Assembly (NCBI GenBank): GCA_017165825.1
Contig: CM029374.1
Coordinates: 8,135,847 to 8,199,846, forward strand
DNA: 64,000 nt
Direction of reading: 5' to 3'
Source of the DNA: Hepsetus odoe
Lineage: Eukaryota; Chordata; Actinopteri; Characiformes; Hepsetidae
Shown here: positions 10,819 to 23,800 of the stretch, one piece after another
Position numbering within the stretch: the first letter of the stretch is position 1
Layout of the letters: each line of letters begins with the position of its first letter
Position numbers and translations under genes: made by a program
Notes under the pieces: model-generated
Databases searched by the model: none
Told to the model about the DNA's origin: nothing
What the model saw: the letters and a program-made list of their open reading frames with translations, nothing else

Positions 10819-11850
10819 ATGATTTATGAATTAATACCCCCAGAATTACATGCACAACTCCTTGATCATGAGAACTACCAGAATCGAACAAATGGGATCG
10901 AAGACCTGAAAAACATTGTTTCTAATCTGGATTTGAACAATGTTTTCTCTGACAGTATTGTGGAATTCATCCACTTTTTAGGTAGATTGCTGGATGATAC
11001 CAACTTTAAAGTCTTTTATGGCACTCTACAGGTTCTCAACCTTCTAGTACAAAAACTGGACTACAGTGTGGGCAGATTTTATGAGGAGATTGTGTTTGTG
11101 GCTCTCAAAACTTTGGGAGACACACGTGCGGTTTCTCGGAATGAATACATGAATGTTTTCAGGCAGCTTATAAGGACCGTTGGTCCACAAAAGGTTGTGG
11201 AACTTGTAATAGGAAACCTGAAGCACAAAAACTCCCGTGTCAGAGAAGATGTCATCAACATAATCACAGCTGCCATTCTTACTCACCCTCGAAAAGACTT
11301 CAATATCGCTGATTTGTGTTTTGTAGTTGCTCCTTATCTGGTAGACAACAAAAAGAGGGTCCGTCATGCAGCTCTAGAACTTTTTGCAGTTTTTGACTAC
11401 TGCCTTGACTCAGGAAAAAAGCAACCAATTATGAGGGCCATCAATAGGGTGGAGCTCACTGGAAATATAGAGGGGCTTATGGCTGCTGTACAGGCACGAA
11501 GGGCCAGGCACATTCTACCCCGCTTGTCTGCAGATGGTATGGTGGAATATGCACTGGTAATCCCCAAGCCTGGTCAGCGACACAGGCCCCAGCTGGGTTC
11601 TGGTGCAGACATGGACTGGGTTCTTAGCGGAGGGAGAGTTAATAGTGCTAAGAGCCTCCAGACAGAACGGAACTCAGATGGGCTGAGTAACAATGACAGC
11701 CTTGGATCACTGACAGATGATTTTCCATCACAAAGAAGAATAGTTAGTGCTGGAAAGGGGAAAAACAAGCTGCCCTGGGAGAGGTCAAATCTCCTGTGCA
11801 CAGTAGACCTGCAGCCTAGCAGTGCATCAAATGGAAAGTCACCTGATAAG
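10819..11850 (+). CDS. TOGARAM1: TOGARAM1 coding exon 1 (TOG2-like domain)
   Basis: 344 codons from ATG to a strong phase-0 donor (AAG|GTAAGTGG). Residues about 1-240 form HEAT-type helical pairs (ELIPPELHAQLLDHENYQNR, DDTNFKVFYGTLQVLNLLVQ, HKNSRVREDVINIIT, NKKRVRHAALELFAVF) matching the second TOG domain of mammalian TOGARAM1. They are followed by ARRARHILPRL and the conserved SAGKGKNKLPWE motif. The ATG at 10819 is the first in-frame Met after a stop at 10801. There is no room in this exon for the TOG1 domain that precedes this region in mammals. Confidence 0.95.
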
Positions 11851-14800
11851 GTAAGTGGTTTGCTCATGTTATTAATTTTGCATGCACAACAAAAGCTATT
11901 TAGGTCAGCATGTAAAGGTAAAGTTTTAGGTACATATATCAGTGATTTAAATATTATATTTGGATAAAATTATCTTAAAACCACACCCCTTCATTGTGCT
12001 TATTTCTCCTGCTGCTCAGCAGCCTGTAAGCCTACTTGTCAGAGCAATTTTCTATGGATGTGTAGATATCTCTAAAGACTAAACAATTAAAACTGAAGAA
12101 GAGGCTTTTCAAAATCTTCTGTAAAATGGAATTCTAAAAAAAATGTGATTTCTGATTAGGATTAAATTCGGACACCCCCACCTTTATTCCCAATTAAAAT
12201 GGCTCAGATCACACACGGGTGTAGCACATCAGGTACACATGATTAGAACATTGTTACTCAGCACTTTGAAAGAGGTTTGCCCTATTTAAACCTCAGACAT
12301 TTAGTTTAGTGTGCTCCTGACTTGAGATGAGAGTGAACACCATGGTGAGATCAAAAGAGCTGTACGAGGCCTTAAAGTAGATTGTAGTATCTTATGAGTC
12401 TGGTAAGAGATTTAAAAGATCTCAAAAGAATTTGCAATCAGCCATTCCACTGTCTGGAAAATAGTCCATAGGTGCAGGACTTCCAAAACAACTGTCAACA
12501 TGCCCAAGTCAAGTCAAGTAGAATTTTATTGTCATTTCAGCCATATACACAGTACACAGTACAGTCCTCCAGGACCTTGGAGGGGTCACACAAGACAACA
12601 TAAGACACAAAACAGTGCAACAAGTGCAGACGACAGACAACAACAGACGGCACGACAGACAGTACATTCATCCGTAGAGGGCTGCAGTGTTGTAGAACAA
12701 AAGCAGCCCAGGTAGATTACAGTGTAGCAGTGTGGTGGAGCAGTGTTATTGATAAAGTGCAAAGTGCAACATGAGTTAAATAAATAAATACAAAATGATA
12801 ATGGTGGACTGGGTAGACATTGGCGGTTTAAGAGTCTGATGGCCAGGGGGAAGAAACTATTTCCCATCCTGGAAGTGGAGGCCCGTATGCTGCGGAACCT
12901 TTTCCCGGATGGCAAGAGGGAGAAGAGAGTGTGGGAGGGATCATCCACAATGCTGGTTGCTTTGCGGATGCAGCGAGTGGTGAAAATGTCCTGTACAGAA
13001 GGTAGAGAGTTCCCGATGATCTTCTCAGCTGTTCTCACTAACCGTTGTAGGGACTTGCGGTCTAAGATGTTGCAGTTCCCATACCAGGCAGTAATGCAGC
13101 CGCTCAGGATGCTCTCAATGGTTCCTCTGTAAAAGATGGTGAGGATGGAAGGTGGGAGATGGGCTTTCCTCAGTCTGCGCAGGAAGTAGAGGCGCTGCTG
13201 GGCTTTCTTTGTGATGGAGTTGGTGTTGAGAGTCCACGTGAGGTTGTCAGTGATGTGAACACCAAGAAACTTGGTGCTCTGGACCATCTCCACAGGTGAG
13301 GTGTTGATAATAAGTGGAGCGTGGTCCCGACGTGGTCTCCTGAAGTCAACAACCATCAGAGACAGGTTGTTGGTTCTGCACCAGTCCGTCAGCTCTTGTA
13401 TCTCCTCTCTGTAAGCTGCCTAGTCTCCACCGCTGATCAGACCTACCACAGTTGTATTATCAGCGAATTTGATGATGTGGTTCGAGCTGTGCATGGCTGC
13501 ACAGTCGTGTGTCATCAGTGTGAACAGCAGTGGGCTGAGCACACAGCCCTGGGGGGCTTCTGTGCTCAGTGTGATGGTGTTGGAGGTGCTGCTACTGATC
13601 CTGACTGACTAGGGTCTCCCAGTCAGGAAGTCCAGGATCCAGTTACAGAGGGAGGTGTTCAGGCCCAGCAGCCTCAGCTTCTCACTCAGGTGCTGAGGGA
13701 TGATGGTGTTGAATGCTGAACTGTAGTCAATGAACAGCATTCTGACATAACTGTCCTTTCTGTCCAGATGAGAAAGGGCCAGATGGAGGGTGGTGGAGAT
13801 TGCATCATCCGTTGAGCGGTTGGGACGATACGCAAACTGCAGGGGGTCCAGTAATGAAGGGATCTGAGACTTGATGTGCCTCATAACCAGCCTCTCGAAG
13901 CACTTCATGATGATGGGTGTGAGTGCGACGGGATGATAGTCATTGAGGCAGGAGACAGATGGTTTCTTTGGCACTGGAATGATGCTGATCTTGGTGGTGA
14001 TGTGGTCTTGAAGCACCTTGGAACAACAGTGGTGCTCAGAGAGATGTTGAAGATGTCAGTGAGAACATCTGCCAGCTGTTCTGCACATCCTCTGAGCACA
14101 CGACCTTGAATATTGTCTGGACCGGCAGCTTTCCGTGGGTTGACGATGAGAAGAGATCTTCTCACCTTGGCTGTGGTCAGATAGAGAATCTGGTCGTTCG
14201 GAGGAGGGGTGGTCTTCCTCATTATCGTGTTGTTCACTGCATCAAACCGTGCGTAGAAGTGGTTCAGCGCATCTGGGAGGGAGGGGTCACCGTCACAGGC
14301 AGGTGGAGATGTCCTGTAGTTGGTGAGGACCTGGATGCCCTGCCACATGCGTCACGTGTCACCGGTGTTTCCATTGATTCTCTCTGCGTGAGCTCACTTC
14401 GCCGCTCTGATGGCCCGAGACAGGTTTGCCCTTGCTTTTCTTAGGGCAGCCTCGTCCCCTGACTTGAAGGCCTTGTCCTGGGTTCTCAGGAGTCTGCGCA
14501 GCTCCGCAGTCATCCATGGCTTCTGGTTGGGACGTGTGATGATGAACTAGGAGACAGTAACATCCTCAATGCACTTGCTGATGTAGCCAGTCACTGAAGC
14601 TGTGTACTCCTCCAGGTTGATGGAGTCACCATAGGTTGCAGCTTCCCTAAACATGTCCCAGTTGGTGCGTTTGAAGCAGTCCTGAAGAGCAGAGATGCCT
14701 CCTGTGGGCCAGGTCTTTACCTGCTTCAGGGTGGGCCTCACACGCCTGACGATGGGTCTGTACACTGGGATCAGCAGCACAGAGATGTGGTCGGAGTGTC

Positions 14801-17800
14801 CAAGGTGGGGGCGGGGCTCCGCTATGCTCTGTACGCGCCGGCCATGTTTGTGTAAACATAGTCCAGCGTGTTCTCCCCCCCACCCCCCTCTTTGCAAAGT
14901 CCACATGTTGATGGAATTTAGGGAAAACTGACTTGAGATTTGCATGGTTGAAATCTCCGGCAACAATAAACAATCCATCTGGGTGGTAGTTTTGGAGCCC
15001 GCTGATAACTCCATAAAGTTCAGCCTGCGCGCTGTTAGCATTAGCGCTGTTAGCATTAGTGCTGTGAGCGCTAGCGCTGGGTGGAATGTAGACCGCCGTA
15101 ATAAACACTGTGGGAAAACTCCCATGGCAAATAAAACGGTCTGCACCTGACTGTCAGCACCTCCAGCAGTGTTGAACAGTGTGTAGAGACCAGCACAGCG
15201 TTTGTACACCATTGTGTGTTTACGTAAACACACAGCCCCCCTCCGCGGGTCTTGCCGGTCAGAGCGGAGTTTCTGTCCGCGCGAAATGCGGAGAGTCCGT
15301 CGAGTTAGATGGCGGTGTCCGGAACGCAGTCGCTGAGCCATGTCTCCGTAAAAACAAAAACACAGCAGTCTCTGTACTCACGCTGCGTGTACAGCAGGCG
15401 ATCTCGGGGACTGAAGGCCTGGTCTTCTCAGCACGCCGAGCTCCTGTAGCGTTGTTCGGAGAGTCGCTGGAAGACTGAATCCTGGCTGATTCCTGAGCTC
15501 CAGCAGTGTTTGGCGGTTATATTTAAGAGCATTCACAGATGTGATGCTCATGTGCAAGTCTTATGGTGAAAAGTAGTCGGATGAAAAGTTGGCTGTCCAA
15601 GCAAGTTCATCCAAAGAGCAAACCGCAAGATGCTAAAAGAAGTCTCCAAAAACCCTACAATGTCATCATGGGGCCTACACAAGGCTCTTGCCACTGTTGA
15701 TGTGAACGTGCATGCCTCTACAATCAGAAAGAGACTGCACAACTTTAACTTGCATGGGAGTTGTAGAAGGAGGAAACCTTTGCTCTCCAAGTCCAGGACG
15801 TCTGGAATAATGTTCTTTTGACAGATTAGTCTAAAATTGAATTATTTAGACACCATAACAGAGAACATGTCTAGCGTAAACCAAATACAGCGTTGCAGGA
15901 AAAGAACCTCATACCAACTGTTAAGCATGGAGGTGGAAGAGTCATGGTTTGGAAATGCTTTGCTGCAGCAGGACCTGGTCAGCTCACCATCATAGAATCC
16001 ATCATAAATGGATTCTGTGTATCAGAAGGTGCTTGAGGAACATGTGAGACCATCTGTAAGAACTTTGTGTCCAGCTGGGGTAGTAATACCCTTCCTTAAA
16101 TGTTTTGGGCACAAACATCACATCTGTTCAATAATCATTAACAATATGGCGTTGAGATGAAATATGGCGACCAAAATCTTTGTTTCATTATTTTTCTCAC
16201 CACTTCCTCTTGTGCAATGATCCAATCCATGAGCATTAGTGATTAGTATTGTTAGCAATGTATTAGGTACAATCAACAACCCTTCATGATTTCTCCATAA
16301 TCCATTTCCATCCTGTTAAGCTCCTCTTTTATTCCACAGACATTTTATACAGTGTTGCTTCTCTCTGTATCTCTATCAAGTCATCCTGTATGGTTATAGG
16401 CCCTATGGCTGCCATTGGTGCCGTCACAGGATCCTTGCATTTTTAAACCTTTTTAGCTGCCTCAACAGCCAAGTTATTTCCTTTTGTCACAGTCATTTCC
16501 TTTTTTGTGTGCCTGACATTTAACTATCGCCAGTCTTCTTGGCAGCATCATAGCACTCATCAAATCTAGTATCTGCTGCAAATGTTGTATTGGGGTACTA
16601 TCAGTCTTCTGAAATCCTTGCTGCCCCAAATAAATTTGTAATTCCATGAGCATACCCTGAATCAGTAAAATCATTAACAAACTTTCCTTTTGACAATTTA
16701 CAAGCTTCAGTTAATGCTTTCAACTCTGCTGATTGAGCAGAACATATCTGAGGGATTAAATAACTACTGGATACTCCATCATCAGAACTGAAGCCTTCTC
16801 ACCGGCATAATGTACTGCTGCTAAACTCTGATCGCATGGTGGTCATCCCTGAGCCACTCCATCTAGTTTAGTGCTATAATAAGCTACTGACTGTTTCTTT
16901 CTCCCACTACACCTCTCTTGCATACATCCTGTTTTATACAAATCTATTATGGCGATTAGCAACATGAAAATGTTTTTCATAATCTGGTGTAGCAAGCACT
17001 GGTGCTGTCTGCATCTCCAGCTTCAGAGTTTCAAATGCCACATAAGCATCAGATGTCCATTTTAATGATGCATTTAGAGTTTTTGTTCCTGCTTCTGTTA
17101 TCAAAGCCCTCAGAGGTGCAGTTTTTAGTGCATAATATTCAATCCGTTCTGCACTTAATCCTGTCATTTCTAGGAATTATATTATCTGTCCTCCTGTCAA
17201 TGGTTGTGGTGCTTTATTGATTCCTTCCAGCTGTGAAGGAGCTATTGCTTTTGTTCCATGTGCCACCAGTCGTCCCAGGTATTCTACCTGTGGTTGACAG
17301 TATTGCAGTTTTGCTTGTGACACCTTCTGTCCCCTCTGCTAATTTCTTGAGAACTTTAACAGAGTGTTCATGACACTGTTCTATTGTCGGGGAACATAAG
17401 ATTAAATCATCTACATACTGTAGCATTGTGTTATTTATATCTGATTCCTCTAGATCCTGTCTCAGGACTTGATTAATAATATGTTTGAATGTGTATTTTT
17501 GGTAACCTTGTATAACTGTACTGCTTCCCTATGTATGTGTTTGCAAATAAATACCTTGACTCCTCTGCTACTGGAATGCTAACAGATGCTGAACACAAAT
17601 ATATTGCTGTAAAGTACTTGGTATCTGGCAGTATGTTCATAAGCAATGTGTGTGGATTGGGCACTTCCGCTTGCCAATCTTTTACTGCTGCATTTACTGC
17701 TCTTAGATTGTGCACCAATTGCCACGTTTTATCTGCTTTTTGGACTAGGAGTGTGGGCTTCTCATTTCCACAAGTACTTCTGCTTCTACCAGTCTCATTA

Positions 17801-20800
17801 TTGTTTTCTGTATTCCCTGCTCTGCTTCTGGTTTTAATGGGTATTGGGCTCTCCTAGTACCTAAAATCTTCTAGTTGTATTCTAGGTTTCAGTCTGATCT
17901 GCACGGGTGAAGCTGATTTTACCAGTCCCACATCTGTCTCATGTCGCGACCACAGTTCTTCAGGAACTTTTGTTGTCAATTGTTTCTCCTTCCTTCAACT
18001 GTGCACCTTTTCGCTTCCAGACATCATGATTTTCAAATCTTGGAATTGCACCTGCCTGTGGTGTTGCTGTCATTTCCGATTCACACAACACTTTGATTAT
18101 TGAATTATCTTCAACACATAGTATCAATGGATTTTGTGTCTTCTTCCACTTTAGTTCCTCTGCTCTTTTAACCATGGGTCCCAAATCCTTTGACTCACAT
18201 CTTAATTTATTAGCATGTCACATGTGGTCTTGCTCCTTCAACATTATACCACTCTTTGATTAACTCCTTGTCCTCCACTTGAAGGGCTGCTTCTTCTGTT
18301 CCCATCACCACACTTCTAGATATAAGGTTTTTAGGAAAAAACTTACATGGTATGATAACTTTGATCAAGTCTGCAAAATTGTGACTCCCAGGCTTTTGAT
18401 AATGGGTTAAGGGTTAACTGTAAAATTAGCAAAGTCTAGCATTAAACTTGAAAGTTTCTCTCTAGCTATTTTAGGACCTAGCGAAAGAACCTGTCTTTTC
18501 AGAATTTAACATAAGAAAATTGAGTGACATCAACTCTTGTTTCTGTTTACCTAATCTTTTTTAATTTAAGTTTTGGTTTGGCTGAAATATATAATTGTGT
18601 GTCATCAGTGTAACAGTGGAAGCTGATTCCATGTTTCTGGATAACTGAACCCAGAGGGAGCATGTATAATATGAAAAGTAACAAACATTTACATTTACAA
18701 ATTGATAATGGTTCGTCAAGTATGAATTAAACCAGGAAAGGGCTGTTCCTGTTTTACCAACCAGATTTTCAAGTTTGTGCAGTAAGGTATTGTAATCTAT
18801 GGTGTCAAACGCTGCACTAAGGTCAAGGAGGACTGCCCCTTTGTCAGATGCCATTACGATATCAAAAATGTGAGGGGTGTGCTCACTTTTGTGGGATACT
18901 GTAACTGAACCATATATAAAAAAAGACAGCTTTTCACTGATTACCATCTATAGACCACTTGGACCAGGAGTTCAGTCATTTTCTAGCAAGCCTGGCAGTT
19001 TATAAAAATAAAGTAATAATTGTTGGTGACTTTAATATTCATGTAGAGAAAGAACAAGGCTCACTGAAATTAGTCTTTACATCCATCTGCAATACTATGG
19101 GTTTTATCCAGAATGTAATGGGCCCACTCATTACGATAACCATATTTATTGCAATTATTTATTTATCTTTTAATTTATTAATAGGGTTTAGGTTTGGAGA
19201 CATGCTTGGCCAGTCTAGCACCTTTACCCTCAGGTGTGTTTGGAGTCATGCTCTGCTTCAGTATGTACATGTTGGCATTCATGGTTCTCTCAATGAACTG
19301 TAGCTCCCCAGTGCCGGCAGCACTCATGCAGCCTCAAACCATGACACTCCCACCACCATGCTTGATTGTAGGCAAGACGCACTTGTCTTTTTACACGTCT
19401 GTCTGCAGCCTGGTCCAGGCCCTGGTTTTTCAGCAGTGGCCGGCTAATCTACTCTGCTGACTAACTAACAGATTATGGGTTATGCTGCAAGAAACGAGAG
19501 TAGCACCCTTCCACCAGGGGTGGACACCATCCTGACCTAAAAGACCAGGCTTGCGCTCAGAAGTAGTCAGATTATTTATATACCATACACTATGTTCAGA
19601 GGACCACTTGTACATCCAGCAATGAAACGCACAAAGCCGCATTGTTATGGGGCCAGAGCATATTATGGCATATTGTCTGGGCAAATTTACACACCTCTAA
19701 TATTACGCTTAGTTATCTCTGACTGCTGCAGATGAATATCATTTGGCCCTACATAAAAGACTATCCTTTCATACCTATGACTAGCAGACTAAGATTCCCT
19801 ACCAAGTCTGGGGCACTGGCTCCTGAGTTACTCTCAACACTGGCTGGCGCTGGTGCACCTAAAGGAGTAGCTATTTTCACGTGCTGAATAATATAATCTC
19901 CAATAACCAGAGCACCTTTGACAGGCTTCTCAGATGGTGCTTCACTGAGTGGGGCAAACCTGTTTGACACGTGATCAGTGGGGTGAGGGGTTGGGGGATG
20001 TTCATGTGGGGAAGCCTCAGCGTGAGCTTTAGCTTTACGGCTATGCCGCTGAGACGTCACCCACTCACCCCACTCCGAGGGCTCTACAGCCAGAGTCGAG
20101 GGTATGCTAACTTTACTTGAGGCACCAGGAGCAGTTGGCAGCAAGTTTGACACTCTAGTCCTCATTAAAGTCCGGATGCCCTCCTCTAACACTGATAACT
20201 TTTCCATCAAAGATGATACTAATTGGCACTTCTCACAGATAAACTTCTCTGTCGCTACTGCTAGTGATGGTGGAGCTACAGCTAAACATACTGCACTTGG
20301 AACAAACAACAAACCCACCAAACTGATACTCACGCTGTTGATAGTCAGTCTAAGGGTTAAACGGATGGCAATTTGGTGACGTTGTTATGTTTGGCCCTTG
20401 GTCAGACTTTACAAACTTTGCTGAAGTCAAGAGGCAAACTGCAGCATCAGCAAGTGGCACAAAGCAGCCAATACACTATATATGCTCCTGAACATCTGGG
20501 TTCCACCACCAGATTTCTATATCTTCCTTTTTCTGTCCAGAAGTTACACCTTGCACCTTTCTTGCCAAGATGGCGCCACGTGAGAGTTACAGGAGCTCTG
20601 ACCACTTTCTGTTCTTTTAACTTATTTAATCTATTTTCCTTACTTATTCTTCTTCTAATCTGTCACAAGTACAGTAGCCTGAGGAGACTTGTGAACTCTT
20701 TTTTTTCTGTTTTTTAATCATATTTGGACTGTTTAACCCTGCACGCGGAGAGTCACCAGACCATGGTTTCATTGTTTACACCCGGGACCAGCTACTAGCG

Positions 20801-23800
20801 CTTAGCAACCAGCCGATACAGCCCAGCAAAAGAGCAGAGATCCCCAGAGAACTACAGTGGAGGAGACTGGGCTGTAGAGCTGGAGTGAAATACTGGGAGA
20901 GGAAGAGACGGTACAAACCATCGGTAGACTCAATCATTATGGGGAATGTCAGATCTCTCCCTAATAAGATCGATGAGCTAATGGCGCTCACCAGGCTTCA
21001 GAGAGAGTACAGGGAGGTTAGCATGATGTGCTTCACGGAGTCCTGGCTGACAAACCTCACTCCAGACTCTCTCGCCGCTGTACCGGGATTCCACCTGGTG
21101 AGAGCGGACCGAAGCATGAAGGAGACCGGTAAGAGGAAAGGTGGGGGGATTGTGATGTATGTGAACGAGAGATGGTGTAACCATGGGCACATCACTGTTA
21201 AGGAGCAGTGCTGCACACGGGACGTGGAGCTATTAGCAGTTAGCATCCGACCGTACTATCTGTTGCGCGAGTTCTCGCAAGTCATCGCGATAACTGTTTA
21301 CATCCCACCGGCGGCAGATGCGACAGCAGCCTGTGAAACCATACTTACGGTTGTGTCTCAACTGCAGAAAGCACATCCCCAAGCCTTCCTCCTGATTTCT
21401 GGTGATTTTAATCATGTCTCCTTGTCCTCAACTCTGCCTATTCTCACCCAGTATGTGGACTGCTGCACCCGGGAAAACAGGACATTGGACTTACTGTATG
21501 CAAACGCTAAGGATGGATACAGAGCATCACCCCTCCCGCCACTGGGATGCTCAGACCATAACCTGGTCCATCTGGTTCCCTCATACATACCTCTAGTATG
21601 CAATCAACCCCCTACTACAACATATGTGAGAGGATGATCTGATGAGTCAAGCATGGCACTCAGGGACTGCTTCGAAACCACAGACTGGGAGGCGCTATGC
21701 AGCCCACATGGAGAGGACATCGACAGTTTAACAGTCTGCATAACTGACTATATCAACTTCTGTGTGGATAACACTGTACCGACCAGGAGAGTACGGTGTT
21801 ACTCCTATAATAAACCATGGCTGACCCCTGATCTGAGAGCTCTGCTGAAGCAGAAGTCGAGAGCCTTCAGATCAGGAGATAAAGAGGCAACGAGGACAGC
21901 CCAGAAGGAGCTGAAAAGAGAGATAAGGAGGGGGAAGGACAGATATAGAGAGAGGCTGGAGGAGCAGCTCAAACAAAACAACGTCAGAGGTGTGTGGAGA
22001 GGATTGAACACCATTACTGGAAAGAGCACAGTGAGTCTGTGGAATCTGTGGAAGACCTTGTGCCTAGTTCCAGTCCCCAAGATGTCGCACCCCAAGGAGC
22101 CAAACCATTTCAGACCCATTGCCCTCACTTCTAACCTGAAGGCTATGGAGAGGATCATCCTCCATCACCTTCGTCCACTGGTCAGGAGGGACCTAGACCC
22201 GCTGCAGTTTGCTTACCAGCCGCACATGGGGGTGGATGACGCCGTCATCTACCTGCTGCATCGGGCCCTTACTCACCTGGAGGGTGACAAGAGCACTGTG
22301 AGAGTCATGTTCTTTGACTTTTCTAGTGCTTTCAACACAATCCAACCTTCAGTTCTGAGGGGGAAGCTGGAGGGAGTGGGTGTGGACCATCACAAGTCTG
22401 AGTGGATTATTGATTACCTCACCAATAGACCCCAGTATGTGAGACTCCAGGACTGTGTGTCTGAGGTGGTGGTTTGCAGCACTGGAGCCCCACAAGGAAC
22501 AGTCCTCGCCCCCTTCCTCTTCATCCTGTACATAGCGGACTTTAAATATAACACGGACACCTATGACCTGCAGAAGTTCTCGGACAACACCGCTATTGTT
22601 GGTTGTGTGTTGGAGGGGAATGAGCAGGAATATAGGGGGGTCCATCAGTGACTTCGTCAGATGGTGCGAACAAAATCATCTGCGTATCAGTGCCAGCAAG
22701 ACAAAGGAACTGGTGATTTACTTTTGCAGGAAGTCACCCCCCATTACACCGGTGGACATCCAGGGTTTGTGCATTGAAATGGTGGAGGAGTACAAATACC
22801 TGGGTGTCCACATCAACAATAAACTGGACTGGTCCACAATTTCCAATGTACTGTACAAAAAGGGCCTCAGTTGTCTACACCTGCTAAGGCGGCTGAGGTC
22901 CTTTGGGGTTAACAGAAATCTCATGAGGTCCTCTTATGACACTGTGGTAGCGTCTGCTGTTTTTTATGCTGTGGTCTGCTGGTGTGGAAGAATCGCAGAG
23001 AGGGACAGAGGGAAACTAAATAAACTAAAGAGAGCCAGCTCTGTCCTGGACTGCCTGCTCAAATCCATCGAGCAGGTGTAGGGGAGGAGAGGATGTTATC
23101 CAAACTAACATCCATCATGGACAACACCACCCACCCCCTACTACTAGCTACTGAGCAGCTCGTTCAGCAGCAGACTGTTACACCCGCAGTGTAAGAAGGA
23201 ACGCTACCACAGGTCATTCTTACCTGCAGCAATAAGTGAAAGAAAAAGTGAAAGTGACAACCCTTGTCATGGCACAGCACACATGAACCACAACGAAATT
23301 GGACCTCTGCATTTAACCCATGCACACTCAAACCCGTGCAGCAGTGGGCAGCTATTAAAAGCGCCCGGGGAGCAGTGATGGGGACGGTACCTTGCTCAAG
23401 GGTACCTCAGGGTAACCTATTGGGAAGGGGTTTGAACCCCCGATCCTCCGATCATGCGGCTAACGCCCTAACCGCTAGGCCACCGCTGCCAGACTCCACA
23501 ATTCCACATCATAGCATTACATATTGAATATTACTTGTTTATTATTATATATTATATAATATATTTTTATTATATATTACATTTACATTTGTTACTTGTT
23601 TATTTATAACTTATTTATTACTGTTTACTGTATATGGTCGCCTTCCCTAATCTTCATGTAAATATATATATTTATATATAGATATATGATTATTATTTAT
23701 AGCTTTTGTACTTATTCCTCGTTCTTTATATTTTTCTTATTTTTCTGTACATCTATCTTTCTATATTCTTTCCGTCTCCTTTATAAGAGCTCTGTAACGC

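Noticed and set aside
11044..11367. Minus-strand frame inside TOGARAM1 exon 1
   Set aside because: Lies opposite a clearly conserved TOG domain; a shadow frame.
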